Below the pieces are notes generated by a model that saw only the letters and a program-made list of their open reading frames with translations, was not told where the DNA came from and did not search any database. DNA of 64,000 bases from Microglena sp. YARC (Eukaryota > Chlorophyta > Chlorophyceae > Chlamydomonadales > Chlamydomonadaceae), in the NCBI GenBank assembly GCA_022414725.1, contig CM039462.1, forward strand, positions 121,096,209-121,160,208. The letters run 5' to 3'. Positions 10,425 through 30,730 of the stretch are shown one piece after another. A program made the translations under genes and the position numbers. Position 1 is the first letter of the stretch; every line of letters starts with the position of its first letter.

Positions 10425-11411
10425 ATGGATGGATGGATGGATGGATGGATGGATGGATAGATGAATGGATGTATGGATGGACATATGGATGGATGGATGG
10501 ATGGATGGATGGATGGATGGATGGCAGGATGGATGGATGGATGGATGGGCATATGGATGGATGGATAGATGGATGGATGGATGGTTGGATAGATGAATGG
10601 ATGTATGGATGGACATATGGATGGATGGATAGATGAATGGATAGATGGATGGACATATGGATGGATGGATGGATGGGTAACTGCTATGAACATTGCTCGT
10701 GACTTTATTTTTGTGTGGTTTTGGTGATCTTTCTGCGAGACCCATTCAAGTTACCTGTTGTATGTTGGTACAGTCCAGGGGTAGGCCAAATAGGCTTAAG
10801 AGACTTCCCCAACCGTGACAGAAGGGGCTAAAATAAAAAGGCACTGATGATTTATGATGGAGGACTTGAGGTGAGGACTTGAGATTATATGAGAATGGCA
10901 AATTAAAATTATCACTGTAGCATGAACTTAGGGCCCGATCGAAAGATTGTTTGGGGTTGAGTTCATAAGTGCTTTGTTTCAGCCCCTCCTAATTCCAAGG
11001 TTGGGCAAGTCCATTTAGCCTATCCTGCTACTCCCTGGAATGTAACAAACAACACAAAGTGTAGAGAGGGGGACACGGTTTTTCATCCAACTCTGGTCTG
11101 CTCACATGTGTCCGATTCCAAGCCCGCCCACGCGATCCCCATGGAAGCCACGGAGCATACGAAGTAGAAAATACAGTTCAAAGACTCGTCCAGGTCTAGT
11201 GCTATTTAGATCACGTGACTTCATGTTTTTCATCACATTTATTTGCATAGTTGGGCAAGTCCCTTCAGCCTATTTGGCTGCCCCTGGATTGTAAAAATAC
11301 ACAAACATACATACAATTTGTTTTGCATACACTTCCAGGTATGGCAAGACCAACTCTGTTGTGGCCCAGAGCTTGATTAGACTAAACAAGTCCCTGTATG
11401 AGGACTACTGA
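744..11411 (+). CDS. SET-domain (SMYD-like) protein, 3' part, six exons
   Basis: Exons: 744-848, 2666-2771, 6370-6663, 8002-8279, 9963-10046, 11339-11411 (TGA stop). Every junction is AG/GT and the phases chain without a break. Exon 1 carries CAPNA and later [10 protein letters not shown], the end of a SET domain as in SMYD proteins (C.PN, then G.EV..SY). Exon 2 gives [10 protein letters not shown], the cysteine-rich post-SET motif that binds zinc in this family. Exons 3-6 would be the helical C-terminal region, with a [12 protein letters not shown] motif near the end. SMYD proteins are lysine methyltransferases using S-adenosylmethionine; the MYND finger and SAM-binding N-SET part would lie upstream of the window. 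Family assignment rests on motifs only; substrate is unknown. Exon edges are repeated in tandem in nearly all its introns. Confidence 0.75.
849..1036. repeat. G/T-rich minisatellite at intron 1 start
   Basis: Degenerate ggtagggtgggt units begin right at the donor GTAGGT and look like expansion of the first intron bases. No coding sense is visible. Confidence 0.65.
1037..1091 (+). repeat. copy of SET exon 1 3' edge in intron 1
   Basis: The bases from gatgctgtggcac to the position of the donor repeat the last ~55 nt of exon 1 (ctgtggcaccaattcatgcc and on) with several substitutions; the donor itself is lost. It lies in the downstream intron, as for the other exon-tail copies. Confidence 0.8.
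1142..1336. mobile_element. Foldback element family J, copy 1
   Basis: About 190 bp with inverted ends GGGTACTTCC / GGAAGTACCC and a GC-rich core (gcgcg, aaagcgc). A copy with the same ends and related core lies inverted at 53455-53649. Ends of CAGGG/CCCTG type in copy 2 resemble hAT elements. No clear target duplication. Confidence 0.7.
1667..1860. repeat. (CCCTCC)n microsatellite
   Basis: An almost pure pyrimidine array of ccctcc/cctc units. The long Gly-Glu-Arg frames on the minus strand are by-products. The stretch 1337-1666 before it shows nothing I recognise. Confidence 0.9.
1895..2665 (+). repeat. SET exon 2 5'-edge array (acceptor + exon head), 9 copies
   Basis: Nine copies of the junction 'ag|gccccaattcatgcc' occur before the real exon, at about 1917, 1975, 2047, 2128, 2178, 2241, 2366, 2456 and 2537. 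The four nearest the exon extend through gagcgcagaatagaacactt, i.e. about 50 nt of exon 2. The outer ones are shorter and more diverged (catgacagccc). Spacers are aaccaacaacc simple repeat. All lie in the upstream intron. Confidence 0.9.
2666..2771 (+). CDS. SET gene exon 2 (post-SET cysteine motif)
   Basis: Acceptor ttatcag, donor GTAGGA. Completing the Arg codon from exon 1, it reads [13 protein letters not shown], then [14 protein letters not shown], then IELDVMEQ: 35 codons and phase 0 out. The C.C..C pattern is the SMYD post-SET zinc site. It is the only copy with both an exon head and an exon tail. Confidence 0.8.
2772..4700 (+). repeat. SET exon 2 3'-edge array (exon tail + donor), about 17 copies
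   Basis: Copies of the exon 2 tail (from about gtagaatggaacactt through gatgtcatggagcag and the donor) are repeated downstream. From about 3063 to 4033 the unit is 97 bp and nearly identical, with donor-like GTAAGG at 3063, 3160, 3257, 3354 and so on. Flanking copies are more diverged. Cys codons are partly kept in outer copies (cttgccctcggtgt) but lost in the homogenised core (cttgatctaggtgt). A SINE (4388-4587) splits the last unit. Confidence 0.92.
4388..4587 (-). mobile_element. tRNA-derived SINE with 14-bp target duplication
   Basis: Read on the minus strand it starts with a tRNA-like head: A-box-like tggctcaatggcagagc and B-box-like gggctcaaatccc (pol III promoter signals). The body ends caccacgccccaccaggtg ttatcattac. 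It is flanked by exact direct repeats TGGGAGAGTACAGA at 4374-4387 and 4588-4601, the mark of retrotransposition. Related copies are at 8495-8567, 48647-48765 and 57620-57818. Confidence 0.88.
4871..5083. mobile_element. Foldback element family A, two-armed copy
   Basis: Left arm reads gtatgttacactccagggg, then gtagccaattaggc. The right arm is its inverse: ggcaagtccccttag, then tttggctaccccgggactg. Family consensus ends are cagtccaggggtagcc / ggctacccctggactg with ~40-80 bp arms. At least ten whole or half copies are in this window. Confidence 0.75.
5077..5305. repeat. 23-bp minisatellite
   Basis: About ten copies of gatgtacaaagccatgtgc plus four bases, starting at the end of the family A element. 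Confidence 0.9.
5528..5704. repeat. (GAT)n microsatellite
   Basis: Nearly pure gat triplets within SET intron 2; the poly-Asp, poly-Met and poly-Ser frames are artefacts. The stretch 5306-5527 between the two repeats shows nothing recognisable. Confidence 0.95.
5806..5950. mobile_element. Family A right arm
   Basis: Contains ggttgggcaagtccctgtag, then acccctggcctgtaacata, the right half of the family A foldback element. Confidence 0.65.
5960..6369 (+). repeat. SET exon 3 5'-edge array, 5 copies
   Basis: An 79-80 bp unit ends ..cactttttcatgcgccag and continues into gttgtcagatgctatgatga gctgtcattcagcc. The real exon 3 begins cag|attgtcggatgctatgatgag after the last unit, so each unit carries the acceptor plus the first ~20 nt of exon 3. 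All copies sit in the upstream intron. Confidence 0.9.
6370..6663 (+). CDS. SET gene exon 3
   Basis: Acceptor gtgccag, donor GTAGGA; 98 codons, phase 0 in and out. It contains [16 protein letters not shown], a Cys pair (CVQPDC) and the tail [20 protein letters not shown]. This lies where SMYD proteins carry their helical C-terminal region; no catalytic motif is expected here. Confidence 0.72.
6664..7600 (+). repeat. SET exon 3 3'-edge array, about 7 copies
   Basis: Copies of the exon 3 tail (gagggatggcctgggtagac ... gcttagtgaccag) plus donor GTAGGA recur at about 6712, 6841, 6948, 7071, 7182, 7332 and 7508, separated by runs of G up to ~20 nt. Outer copies are more diverged (gtgacaaggtag, gtgacaagccaa). 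All lie in the downstream intron. Confidence 0.92.
7601..7990. repeat. polypyrimidine tract (CCCCT/CCTCA)n
   Basis: A ~390-bp pyrimidine-rich simple repeat runs directly to the acceptor of exon 4 (ctccaccag). Confidence 0.9.
8002..8279 (+). CDS. SET gene exon 4
   Basis: Acceptor ctccaccag, donor GTAGGT; phase 0 in, phase 2 out (92 codons + 2). It reads [17 protein letters not shown], then [19 protein letters not shown], then [20 protein letters not shown]. The Ala/Leu-rich helical character suits a TPR-like C-terminal domain. Confidence 0.72.
8280..8605 (+). repeat. copy of SET exon 4 3' edge, split by a SINE stub
   Basis: After a degenerate gtagtgagaatg repeat, 8440-8604 repeats the exon 4 tail (ttgcatcgttgcttagcttg ... 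tgttattgtggcctcttag, then taggtgaggg). It is interrupted at 8495-8567 by a short SINE fragment. Confidence 0.88.
8495..8567 (-). mobile_element. 5'-truncated SINE stub with 11-bp target duplication
   Basis: The 73-bp insert contains ggaggggcgtggtgttcggg, matching the 3' body of the SINE at 4388-4587 in reverse orientation. It is flanked by direct repeats ATCTGATCTGC at 8484-8494 and 8568-8578, present once in the intact exon 4. Confidence 0.75.
8675..8990. repeat. (AGTT)n and dispersed family C fragments
   Basis: (agtt)n fills about 8735-8806 and 8925-8990. Between them are fragments of a dispersed sequence (tttacactccagaaagt, then tctccttg.gcaaacgag) also found at 11440, 11978 and 30555. 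Confidence 0.75.
9198..9390. mobile_element. MITE family B copy
   Basis: Left arm gtagcttctaggcagctcc, right arm aagctgttgcttgtagctgg, with gctgattgtgcttg in the core. It is a diverged copy of the hAT-like foldback family B. Confidence 0.7.
9606..9830. repeat. aatcaaatcaactgaataaa tandem repeat
   Basis: Imperfect 20-40 bp units of aatcaa and gtgaataaa. Nothing coding. Confidence 0.85.
9858..9962. repeat. Dispersed family E copy supplying an acceptor
   Basis: Shares gggaagttgtggag..g, tcttgggtcaaca.tagcctg and the ending gcgtacag with 16885-17013 (ending gtgtacag) and partly with 25345-25455. Here the final CAG is the acceptor of SET exon 5. Confidence 0.65.
9963..10046 (+). CDS. SET gene exon 5
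   Basis: Acceptor gcgtacag, donor GTACGG. One base completes Arg from exon 4; then [14 protein letters not shown] and [10 protein letters not shown], leaving AG for the next junction. Phase fits on both sides. Confidence 0.68.
10078..10235. mobile_element. Family A right arm
   Basis: Contains acgattgttta.ggttcagtg and ggttgggcaggtcccttttg, then ggcctacctatagactgg. Confidence 0.65.
10228..10676. repeat. (GGAT)n microsatellite
   Basis: About 450 bp of ggat with scattered variants; all long frames across it (SIHP or DGWM repeats) are artefacts. Confidence 0.95.
10760..11050. mobile_element. Foldback element family A, best complete copy
   Basis: Left arm gtatgttggtacagtccagg running into ccgtgacagaaggggctaaa. 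The right arm is its inverse: cagcccctcctaattccaag, gttgggcaagtcc, ending ccctggaatgtaac. Arms are ~80 bp around a ~100-bp centre, with no ORF, so it is non-autonomous. Confidence 0.8.
11240..11296. mobile_element. Family A right-arm fragment
   Basis: gttgggcaagtcccttcagc, then ggctgcccctggattgtaaa. It lies just before exon 6. Confidence 0.6.
11339..11411 (+). CDS. SET gene exon 6 (C-terminus)
   Basis: Acceptor acacttccag; one base completes Arg, then [12 protein letters not shown] and [11 protein letters not shown], stop TGA. YG followed by a hydrophobic helix is common near the SMYD C-terminus. Confidence 0.7.
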
Positions 11412-11439
11412 TGTTATCCAGGTAGATACTTAGTCCCTT

Positions 11440-12055
11440 TTTTAATGAAAGGATTTTCACCCCAAAGGATGGGTCTCCTTGCGCTAGCCCTGGACATCAA
11501 GCATTTTGTCGATGTATGCGGCGGAGGCATTCCTAAAGAAGGAAGTAGGCGCCCTTAGGTCTGCGGGAGATGCTGGCCCACGACCAACTTCACCTGAACC
11601 ACGAACCCCTACCAGGGTTGTTCAGGACGCTGCTTGCTGCGTCACAGACGCAACGTCGAAAAATCCATAGCATCTCAGAGGGTTCGTCGCAGACACAGAT
11701 TTTGAAACTTGCTGTGTCTTGAGAAGCAGATTTGGGGGTCCCCAGGAGCAGCCCTGGCCCCTACACTGTCCAGTGACTAGGCTGGACAAGTCCATGTATG
11801 ACAGCATAAGGACAACTGAGGTTGTAGTATCCAGCTTTCTTTGGCCCAGCATGTATTTGTTGTTTGTTTGAAAGGAGTTTTGAAACGTAACGTACTGTAT
11901 TAAGCACCCCAGGTCAGATGATGAGAAATTGACCACTGCTGCATGAGTGCTAGACACCAAACTCCAGCTTTCCCTTATTGTTTGAAAGGATTTTCACTTA
12001 GGTAGGACGCCTTGCACAAACCAGCGACCCAGAGGATTCAGATAAATAGGAGATG
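11440..12055. repeat. Dispersed families C and G
   Basis: Family C (gaaaggattttcacc) starts at about 11447 and 11980. Family G (ccagggttgttcaggacg, cgcagac.cagattttgaaa) covers about 11608-11745 and recurs at 37262-37443 and 46360-46660. No supported gene. Confidence 0.6.
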
Positions 12056-12069
12056 AAGTTTCTGCAACT

Positions 12070-12216
12070 GTACGAACTCAGGGCCTCCGTCGGTAAAACA
12101 ATTGTTTGGTTTTCAGTCCATCAGTGCTGTTTCATTTTAGCCCCTCTTGTTATCATGGTTGGGCACTTGGGCATGTCTCCTTAGCCTATTTGGCTACCCG
12201 TGGGCTATAAAGACAG
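12070..12216. mobile_element. Family A right arm
   Basis: Reads cagggcctccgtcggtaaaa, then agcctatttggctacccgtg, the right half of family A. From 12217 to 12797 I see nothing I can name. Confidence 0.65.
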
Positions 12217-12797
12217 CAGGCAGGCAGCCAGGCACCCGTTGGAAAGGCGGGGTATGACCAACCACCCTTGAGCACCTTATGCCCCCCTTTCTTCTCAAGT
12301 TGACAGAATGACACCGATTGGTGGAGAGAGGTACAGATATCTGTTGACTCAAGGCAGTGTTTACACACGGGGGCTGGGCTATGTCCAGCCTCCAGTCAAC
12401 TATGAGATTAGGTTACGGGCTTAGGAATGCGGCTATGTACTTACCTACTAGGTACTTTTCAGGCACTTTTTTCTAGCCCTCAGAATGACATGGGAGTGGA
12501 ACTAGGGTGTTCCTGTAGTAAATACCAGTCCGTATATGTGAAGCTTTCCGGAGTGACACAACTGAAGCGACACGGGGAATGGACTGGAGGATTACCATCA
12601 AGTCGATACGAGATAGCTAACGGGCAGTAGAGCCCGGCATATGAAAGGAGATGGCGGCAGTACATCAGGGTACTGACGCCGCTGGGTGCAAGCCCTATCG
12701 GGCAGAAGCAATACAGCGGGTGCAGCCAGGCGGGAAGCCTGGCGCTCCAGGACACTCTAGCAGGACCGGGAGAACCGGTCAATAACAATATGCTATT

Positions 12798-13109
12798 GTG
12801 GGAGAGATCCACCACACATTATGCCCAGGGCAGAGGGGGGGGAGGAGGTGTGTGTGTGTGGGGGGGGGGGGGGGGGGGGGGGTCCACCACATGCAGTCTG
12901 TGCACCCAGGCCAGCAACTCAGCGAGGACGACATCAATCAATTATCACTGAAGGTGGCTGAGTTTGAGGGGGTGGTTGCCAAGGAGGTCAATGTCAGAGG
13001 GCGTGAGCAGTGTGTGCAAAGGGAGCGAGCTCAAGTGCGGCTTGAGGCATCCCTAGTAGATGCGCCAGCATTGTTCTGGAGAATGGTGGTCGATGACTTC
13101 ACCAACTAA
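12798..13109 (+). CDS. unassigned ORF, possible terminal exon
   Basis: The first third is translated low-complexity (poly-G). From the candidate acceptor cacccaggccag (about 12914) it reads QLSEDDINQLSLKVAEFEGV, then a charged helix with RGREQCVQRERAQ, and ends at TAA. That part has normal amino-acid composition and could be the last exon of a small gene or a relic. No family recognised. Confidence 0.3.
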   Translation: MGEIHHTLCPGQRGGRRCVCVGGGGGGGVHHMQSVHPGQQLSEDDINQLSLKVAEFEGVVAKEVNVRGREQCVQRERAQVRLEASLVDAPALFWRMVVDDFTN

Positions 13110-13931
13110 GACCACATGTTGTGAAGGACTGCATTGTGCCCTTCAGCCATACACACAATAGTGATGATTGAAGACCTGATTATTTAATGCTCGTTTGAAG
13201 CTTGGATTGAAGACCTGGTTATTAAATACCTGATTATTGGGTATTAAAGGTGGGCACATTAGGGGCCAAGTGGCCCTAACCCCCAAGCCCAACCAAACAA
13301 TGTAACATTGATGATGATGATTTTCTATGCGTCAAACATCCGCAATGGACTCGAGACCAACCTCAATGGATAGGCCTTTAAAACCCCTGTAATATGAGCA
13401 TAATTAGACACCATAACACTAAGTGGTGGCTGAAATACTAGCTGTACAGTGGGTTCCGGAGCCGAGGAGGGGGGGGGGTCTGCTGAAGGGTGCCTCAGCA
13501 CTTTTTTGGGATGGTGTATTTCACTTTTGTATTGCCCCCCCCCCTTCAAGGCCCTTGGGACCAACACTTTTTTCTACTGGGGCCAAAACTAAGAAATAAA
13601 AACCTGATTCTTCATCCTCTCTATGATATCTACAAAGTTTAGGGATGGTGTCATTTTGGTTTCCCCCCCCTGTTTCTCACTGCGATTCTTTATTTATAGC
13701 CAACCAGCTCGGCGGCTTCTTAGGGTAAACCTTAAAACAGGGGGGCCCGGACATCCCTCTCATCCATCACATATCTAGGGGGGTGACATGGGGTGGCACG
13801 GCTGCCTGGAACGGACCCCCGAGTGGTCCTAGGCCCCCAATCTGAGCGTGCAAGTCACGTGGTACGAATCACATAATCAGAATCAGATCGGGACCTTGCC
13901 AAGGTCCAAGTTGGACGGACCCCCTATAATC

Positions 13932-14535
13932 ACAGCTTGTTTCCAACCAGTTGGGGGTCCGGTTAAGGATTGTGTTTTGGAGGGTATAGACTCGACCTCT
14001 AACCGGACCCTTAACTGGTTGGAAACATTCCACCAGTTACGCAGTCTTTTGCATCTGTCCAGGTCAGTTAAAAATGGGTCAACGTGGCAAATGCGCTCTG
14101 CAGCACGTCCTCGCGATTCAGACGCTGATTTCAGCGTTTATTCCGCTTCTTGCAGCTGCTGGTTGCCTCAGGATCACCAGTCCAAAATTACGTGGCAGGG
14201 ACGGTGCCCTGCTGCTGCGAATCTATTTTGGTGAAACTGTGCGATCGATGATGAGTGTCCGGGAAAGAAAGAAAGGATGCGGGACTCCAAAGCAGCGTGA
14301 TTTTTAAGAGGCGCGCGCCAACTTCGTGACGTCACCAGATCTAATCCAACAACCGAATTTGACCGCCCCTTAACTTTCTTTAACGGCGGGGGGATGCGCC
14401 GTTGCACTAACCGGGACGGTTGGTTTTTAACCGGACCTCAACTTTTTGTGTTTCCGACCAAACACCGGTTAGCGCCGAAAATAACGAATTTAACCGCCGC
14501 TTAACCGGAACCTTAACTGGTTAGAAACAAGCTGT
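13932..14535. mobile_element. Foldback element family K, 604 bp
   Basis: Ends are inverted: ACAGCTTGTTTC at the left and GAAACAAGCTGT at the right, extended by ccggttaag / cttaaccgg and aaccagtt / aactggtt. Internal inverted copies of ccggttaa also occur (13970-14030, 14400-14480). Small ORFs inside show no transposase motif, so it is non-autonomous. No target duplication seen. The interval 13110-13931 before it holds poly-G/C tracts and nothing I recognise. Confidence 0.75.
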
Positions 14536-14832
14536 CAGCCAAGCAACGGAACCTTCCGCGCGGCAATACCTCATCTCAAACTGTACGAATAAAGCCCGTT
14601 ATTCGATTCCTAACTACTACTCGAATCTACCAGATCTGACTGTACCGCGTGTGCGCGAATCGTGGTGTAACAAGAAGACAAATGAGACAGATCCTCACGC
14701 TCTGTCGATTTGTCTAGCGTATCAGTTCGATTGTGACATTGTGCTCAACACGAACCGAATTGGTCTCCTGATTCACTGTCAATGTGTTCGTTTCTGTGCC
14801 TGTACAAGTTACTGACGATGGGCACCTTGAAG

Positions 14833-14990
14833 GGGGGGGGGGGGGGGGGGGGGGGGCGTAAGACCCACGGCCTCAGTTATTACGGGGCATAAGTTCCCTC
14901 TTTCTGACAATTCCTAGGAGGCGTCGCAAGCGACGCGGAAAAATGGGCGGAGAGTGTTGGCAACGGAATCGAGTTAGGTTGGCCGACCTA
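14833..14990. repeat. poly-G tract and family D fragment
   Basis: A ~20-nt G run, then cctaggaggcgtcgcaagcg and ggcggagagtgttgg, shared with 34497-34790 and, inverted, with 54075-54340. Confidence 0.65.
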
Positions 14991-15219
14991 AGTATCTTAG
15001 TACCCCCATTTGTGAGCGACCTAAGGACCCCCACAGTTGATATTTGAGCCGCAGAGGTGAGATGCTACGTGACCGGTTGCGGTTGTTGGCCCAGCTCCCG
15101 ACACGCGAAACACAAAGCCTCTCATTAATTTCTCCTCGCTGCACCATTCCGCTTCTCACTAACACTGCTCGACAAAGCTCGAAGTACACGAGTGCACTCA
15201 TTTGGGGGGTGCATGATAG

Positions 15220-15483
15220 ATGAGTCACAGTTGGGTCAACGACAGGGGTAGCCAGGCAGCTGATTCGACCATCGCCTGTTCGGCCACGTCCACAGCGGAC
15301 TCGCCTGGCACAACCGAACAGGTCGTCAAAGCGCGAAAGAGGGGTCGTGCAGGACCCGTGCCACCCCACAAGTTCAACGCAGCCGTCGCTAAAGCATTGC
15401 ACAATGTATCTGCGAAGATTACTCATTTGAACGAGGTTTATGACGCAGGAAGGATGTTTTTGGCGCACTCAGCACTCAGCTAA
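15220..15483 (+). CDS. unassigned 87-aa ORF
   Basis: A short intact ORF with a basic stretch (KARKRGRAGPVPPHKF) and a C-terminal helix, 200 bp before the kinase start. Composition is protein-like and no repeat explains it, but no family is recognised. It could be an upstream gene, a relic or chance. Confidence 0.25.
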   Translation: MSHSWVNDRGSQAADSTIACSATSTADSPGTTEQVVKARKRGRAGPVPPHKFNAAVAKALHNVSAKITHLNEVYDAGRMFLAHSALS

Positions 15484-15684
15484 TCTGCTCTCCTGTACAT
15501 TTCCCTGATCGTACGCCCGCGCCCGTGTATATCTGCATATATTGCGTGCTCGCGTATCCCTAGAAAACAGTTATGAAGCATACGCAGTAGTTCTTCCTAG
15601 CTTTCTTTTTCTGTATAATCTCCGTAAAGAGCCTAGGTCAAGCCCCAGTACCAACTCGTCTGCCCCATTGAGTGCTTCTTCATC

Positions 15685-26983
<11,299 letters not shown>

Positions 26984-26992
26984 TTTACCATA

Positions 26993-27128
26993 GGATAGGT
27001 TGACCATACTACTATACCCATGCACCTGTCGGCCATTTGTATGACTGTAACAGATCCATTGCTCCTATCGGTCATCTGTCACAGATGACCAGTAGATGCA
27101 TTGGTAGAGTAGTGTGGCTCAACCTATC
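26993..27128. mobile_element. Foldback element family L, 136 bp
   Basis: Ends gataggttgaccatactact and, inverted, agtagtgtggctcaacctatc over ~40 bp arms. It lies 10 bp after the kinase stop and may be in its 3' UTR. Confidence 0.7.
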
Positions 27129-27180
27129 AAAAGCTTAATTCTCGCCAAGAGTGCCACCTAGCGGTCAACGTGTCACCGTA

Positions 27181-27382
27181 CACTGTTTTTCTTTCCAGCT
27201 ACCTGCATCAGCTTCTAGGAAGCTCCCTGAGACTGCCACTGGGCCAAACCCAAATATTCCAGTATCACTGGAAAGCTAACAATATCAGCTTCCAGGTGCC
27301 TAGGTTGCTTAAGTTCTGGATGAAGAGAGAGCACAGGGAGCTGCCTAGAAGCTGCTGCCTGTAGCTGGAAAGAAAAATTCTG
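27181..27382. mobile_element. MITE family B copy with 8-bp target duplication
   Basis: Begins CACTGTTTTTCTTTCCAGCT and ends GCTGGAAAGAAAAATTCTG. Flanks TCACCGTA (27173-27180) and TCACTGTA (27383-27390) agree at 7 of 8. Confidence 0.88.
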
Positions 27383-27454
27383 TCACTGTACCACGCGCAT
27401 GATTGTGTCATGTTTGTTGGAATTCGTCAGTGTCATTCATTGGATGGCCATTCT

Positions 27455-27645
27455 TCCGGATTTTTTTTTCGGATTTTCTGAGCAGCTTCTCGCAGCCCCT
27501 GACCCAGCCACAGTGCTGCACCCACATATTCCCGCAATTCTTATGGGCTGATTGTGTCAGCTTCATGGTGCCTTAGTTTGGACTGAATAGCTAGCCAGGG
27601 GTGCTGCCTAGGAGCTGTTGCTCGTAGCTGAATAGAAAAGCTATG
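27455..27645. mobile_element. MITE family B copy
   Basis: Arms gagcagcttctcgcagcccc and tgctgcctaggagctgttgc, then gtagctgaatagaaaa. The stretch 27646-28409 holds a C run at 28021 and short frames I cannot assign. Confidence 0.7.
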
Positions 27646-28423
27646 CCATTGTTGACCCTGGACAGGCCCACACTACAACCTGCCGAGTTGGTTTTCCAAC
27701 CATCTTCGAAGGGACAGAAAGAGTGCGATTAAGCCAGGGGGTAAACAGTAAAGGCAGTAACACCATTACTGCCAAAATGACAATCCATACAATTGTGTCT
27801 TCCATATAACTTTGTAGTATGCTTGTTCTCTTTCTGAAGTATTGAATAATGAGTTAAGCTGTATACTGCATGTTCATCTGGAACTGTAACGATTTGGTGC
27901 GTCATCGTAATGGTCGAACAAATGTCAAGAGGCAACTCAAAAGTCTTCGGCGGGATGTCTGCCTCCCCAATTATCTTGATAATCGGTATTTGAGGTTGGG
28001 AAAGTCTCTTCAGCTGCCTTCCCCCCCCCCACCCCCCACCCTCTGGAACAAGTGTGTATCCCGTCGGATGTGATTTTCATCTGGACCTTGTCTCCGATGA
28101 CCCATTCATAGTGCTCTGCCTTGTCTTCAATTCCGTGCCGCATTGCATCCCCGCTCACACAGTCACACAGCAAGAGGCAACAGCTGCGAATGATAATTTC
28201 CCCCCGGAATCGTTTTCCTCCAGTGTAGCTGATTGTGATGAGTTAGGCGGCAATAAGGACTCAATAACATGAACTTGGTTACATAGCTTCAGCCAGCAAC
28301 TTGGCTGCTCGCCGTCTTTGGCAGTAAAAATACATGTACCACTGTTTACCAGGGAAATATAACGTAGGAGGGACAAGGACTCAAGGGGGATAGGCAGTAT
28401 GTAACCAAGTTCAAGTCGTCCTA

Positions 28424-30435
28424 CCTGGTGGACATTCCTAACTCCACTACACAAGCACACCAAGCTCTACGGTGGGCCCTAGCCAGTGCTAACCATGCTG
28501 AAAATATTCTCAGCCCTACCTGCACCCTGATGCTCCTTCCTGACGACCTTGCTGCCCCCTACAAAACTCTCCTCCATCACTCATGGATTCACTATATTGA
28601 CTCTAGACCACAGTCTGAATTTTATACTATCTCTGAAATCTGGCGTGGCAGCAAATCTCACACTCCACCCTCCACCCAAAAACTGCACCTCATCTTTATA
28701 TGCAACCCCCACAGTCAAGATACCTACTTTCCTAAACTCCCAGATTTTATTAACCAATGGACATACTACATGCAAAGCCTCTCCTCATCTTGGGAGCCCT
28801 CCACTATCACACCACCTCCCACTCTTACCTCCTCTGACATTGTAATTACCTACCCACGGAAACTCAAATCTCTTGTCAAAAAACCCCGGCAAACTCTACT
28901 CCACCAACACCCTCCTCCCTCTCTTCTTACCACTACTCACCCATGTCTCCACCTAGCTACCCCCTCCTCAGGCCTCCAGGTCTACACAGATGGTAGCCTA
29001 ATATAAGGTAAACCAGGGCACCCTAGCAAAATAGGTGCTGCAGTATATGTCCCGGCTGCAGGACAAAGCTACACCATCAACCCTGGGGGAATAGGGGCCA
29101 CAAAACTAACAACAGGGCAGAACTGGTAGCCATCCACCAAGCCCTTCTCAACATTGACTATGACAAATCTCTTACACTCCATACAGACAGCCTCTGCTCT
29201 CTTCAACTTATTAAAATAATTAATTCATGACCCTACCACAACAACCCGTTCTATTCATACTGAACTACTGCAATCAATTCAAAAACACCTCATTCAACGC
29301 ATCCTGCATGGCTCACACACCACTCTTTGTAAAGTCCGTTCCCACACAGGTATCCTTGGAAATGACAGGGCAGACATTCTGGCACGCAAGGCAGCTGAGC
29401 ACCCTGCCTCCACCAATTTCACTGACAACACTGGGGAAATCCCCCGCCACAATGTCTACTGGCCCACAGTTCAACCTCCTCGCACACCCATGGGAGATAT
29501 TCCCCCACGCATCCTAGCACCTAACCTTACACCAAGGTATCACTCTAACCTGCCCACTAGCTGCCACCTTGGCCAACACCTCTTAAAGGGATTTATGCAA
29601 CCACCTGGGCTGATAAACACTCCCCACCAACTTCCTCATGCAAGTAACAAAATTTTGGACCTCAACCCTTATCCAACATAAAACTAAATTCCACATCCTT
29701 AAAGCCCGCTGGGGTAGACTGTGGAACCGTAAACTTGCATTCCGCTGGAAACTCCCTTATATTACCAGCACTCACCCACCCACGAACTCCCTATGCCCCA
29801 TCTGCCACACTTGTGAGGACGGAGCGGGCCAGATCCTGGCGGGCTGCACACACCGGACTTTCAAGGGGCTCTACATCAAGAGACATGACGCCGCAGTGCG
29901 ACTCATCCACAAGGCCATTTGCACCGGAGCCCTGGGATCCCGCAGAATGATCATGGACGGTGGCAAGGAAGAGGACCTCCCCAGAGGGGTCCTGGGCAAA
30001 CGTCTCCCTGACTGGCTACGCCCCTCCACTATTACTGTAGAGGACTGGAAGAGAATGAGACCTGACCTCGCCGTCCTACCTGACATAGACTCTCCTACCT
30101 GTATGGCTGAAAAAGAACTCTGGGTTCTTGAGCTTGGATACTGCTCTGATACTAACCATGGTACTAAGTTTATCACTAAACACGCCCAGCATGTTGAATT
30201 AGTAAATGGCCTTAGATCTGCTGGATACCTCGTTCACTACGAAGTTATCACCGTTGGAACAACTGGTACTATTCCAACCTCTTTTTTGACTTCTATGACC
30301 ACACTTGGACTTAAGAGACCGTGTGCCCTTAAACTGGCGGACACAGTCCACTCCCACACCATCACTACCTTTCAGAGTATTTTACAGTGCAGACGTTTTA
30401 TGGAAGCACACCCCGGGTCGATACCCGGGGACTAG
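28424..30435 (+). pseudogene. LINE polyprotein remnant: RNase H and restriction-like endonuclease
   Basis: RNase H acidic motifs occur in order but in different frames: YTDGSL (about 28982), then after a stop RAELVAIHQAL (29118), LHTDSL (29175) and VRSHTGILGNDRADILA (29330). The last open frame (29638-30435) has CPIC with later Cys/His, KRHDAAVRL (29880), RPDLAVLPD (30058) and VLELGYCSDT (30127), followed by KHAQHVELV. That resembles the C..C/RH/PD-E arrangement of restriction-like endonucleases in R2- and Dualen-type LINEs. At least one stop and two frameshifts make it non-functional. Confidence 0.72.
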
Positions 30436-30536
30436 CACACAGACCGTCCCCCCTATCAGGTTTTGCCTTGCCAGCTGCATTGTGCTGGTGCTTCCCAACC
30501 GGGGTGCAAACCCCCCGTATTAAGCTGCACCGTCAT

Positions 30537-30730
30537 GATTTTTTTTTTTTTTTTAGATGTGAAAGGACTTTCACCCCAGGAGGTGGGTCTCCCGACACAA
30601 ACCAGCGACACGGAGGATTCAGTTCGAATGGTGGTGCCACTCCTACAATATGCAAAGTAGGCGCACTTAGGGTTGGTGAGAGATACCAACCCACGACCAA
30701 ACGAACATTCACCACTACCCCTGTTGACCA
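30537..30730. repeat. T run and family C copy inside the LINE 3' part
   Basis: About 16-17 T, then gtgaaaggactttcacccca, ggaggtgggtctcccgacac, accagcgacacggaggattc, as at 11447 and 11980. It is either a nested insertion or family C belongs to the LINE 3' end. Confidence 0.6.

Noticed and set aside
10184..10745. SIHP and DGWM repeat proteins
   Set aside because: They are products of (GGAT)n in all frames.
27937..28463. Minus-strand frames with EHYEWVIGDKVQM-like text
   Set aside because: They look protein-like in places and may be an old transposon relic, but frames are short and I recognise no family.
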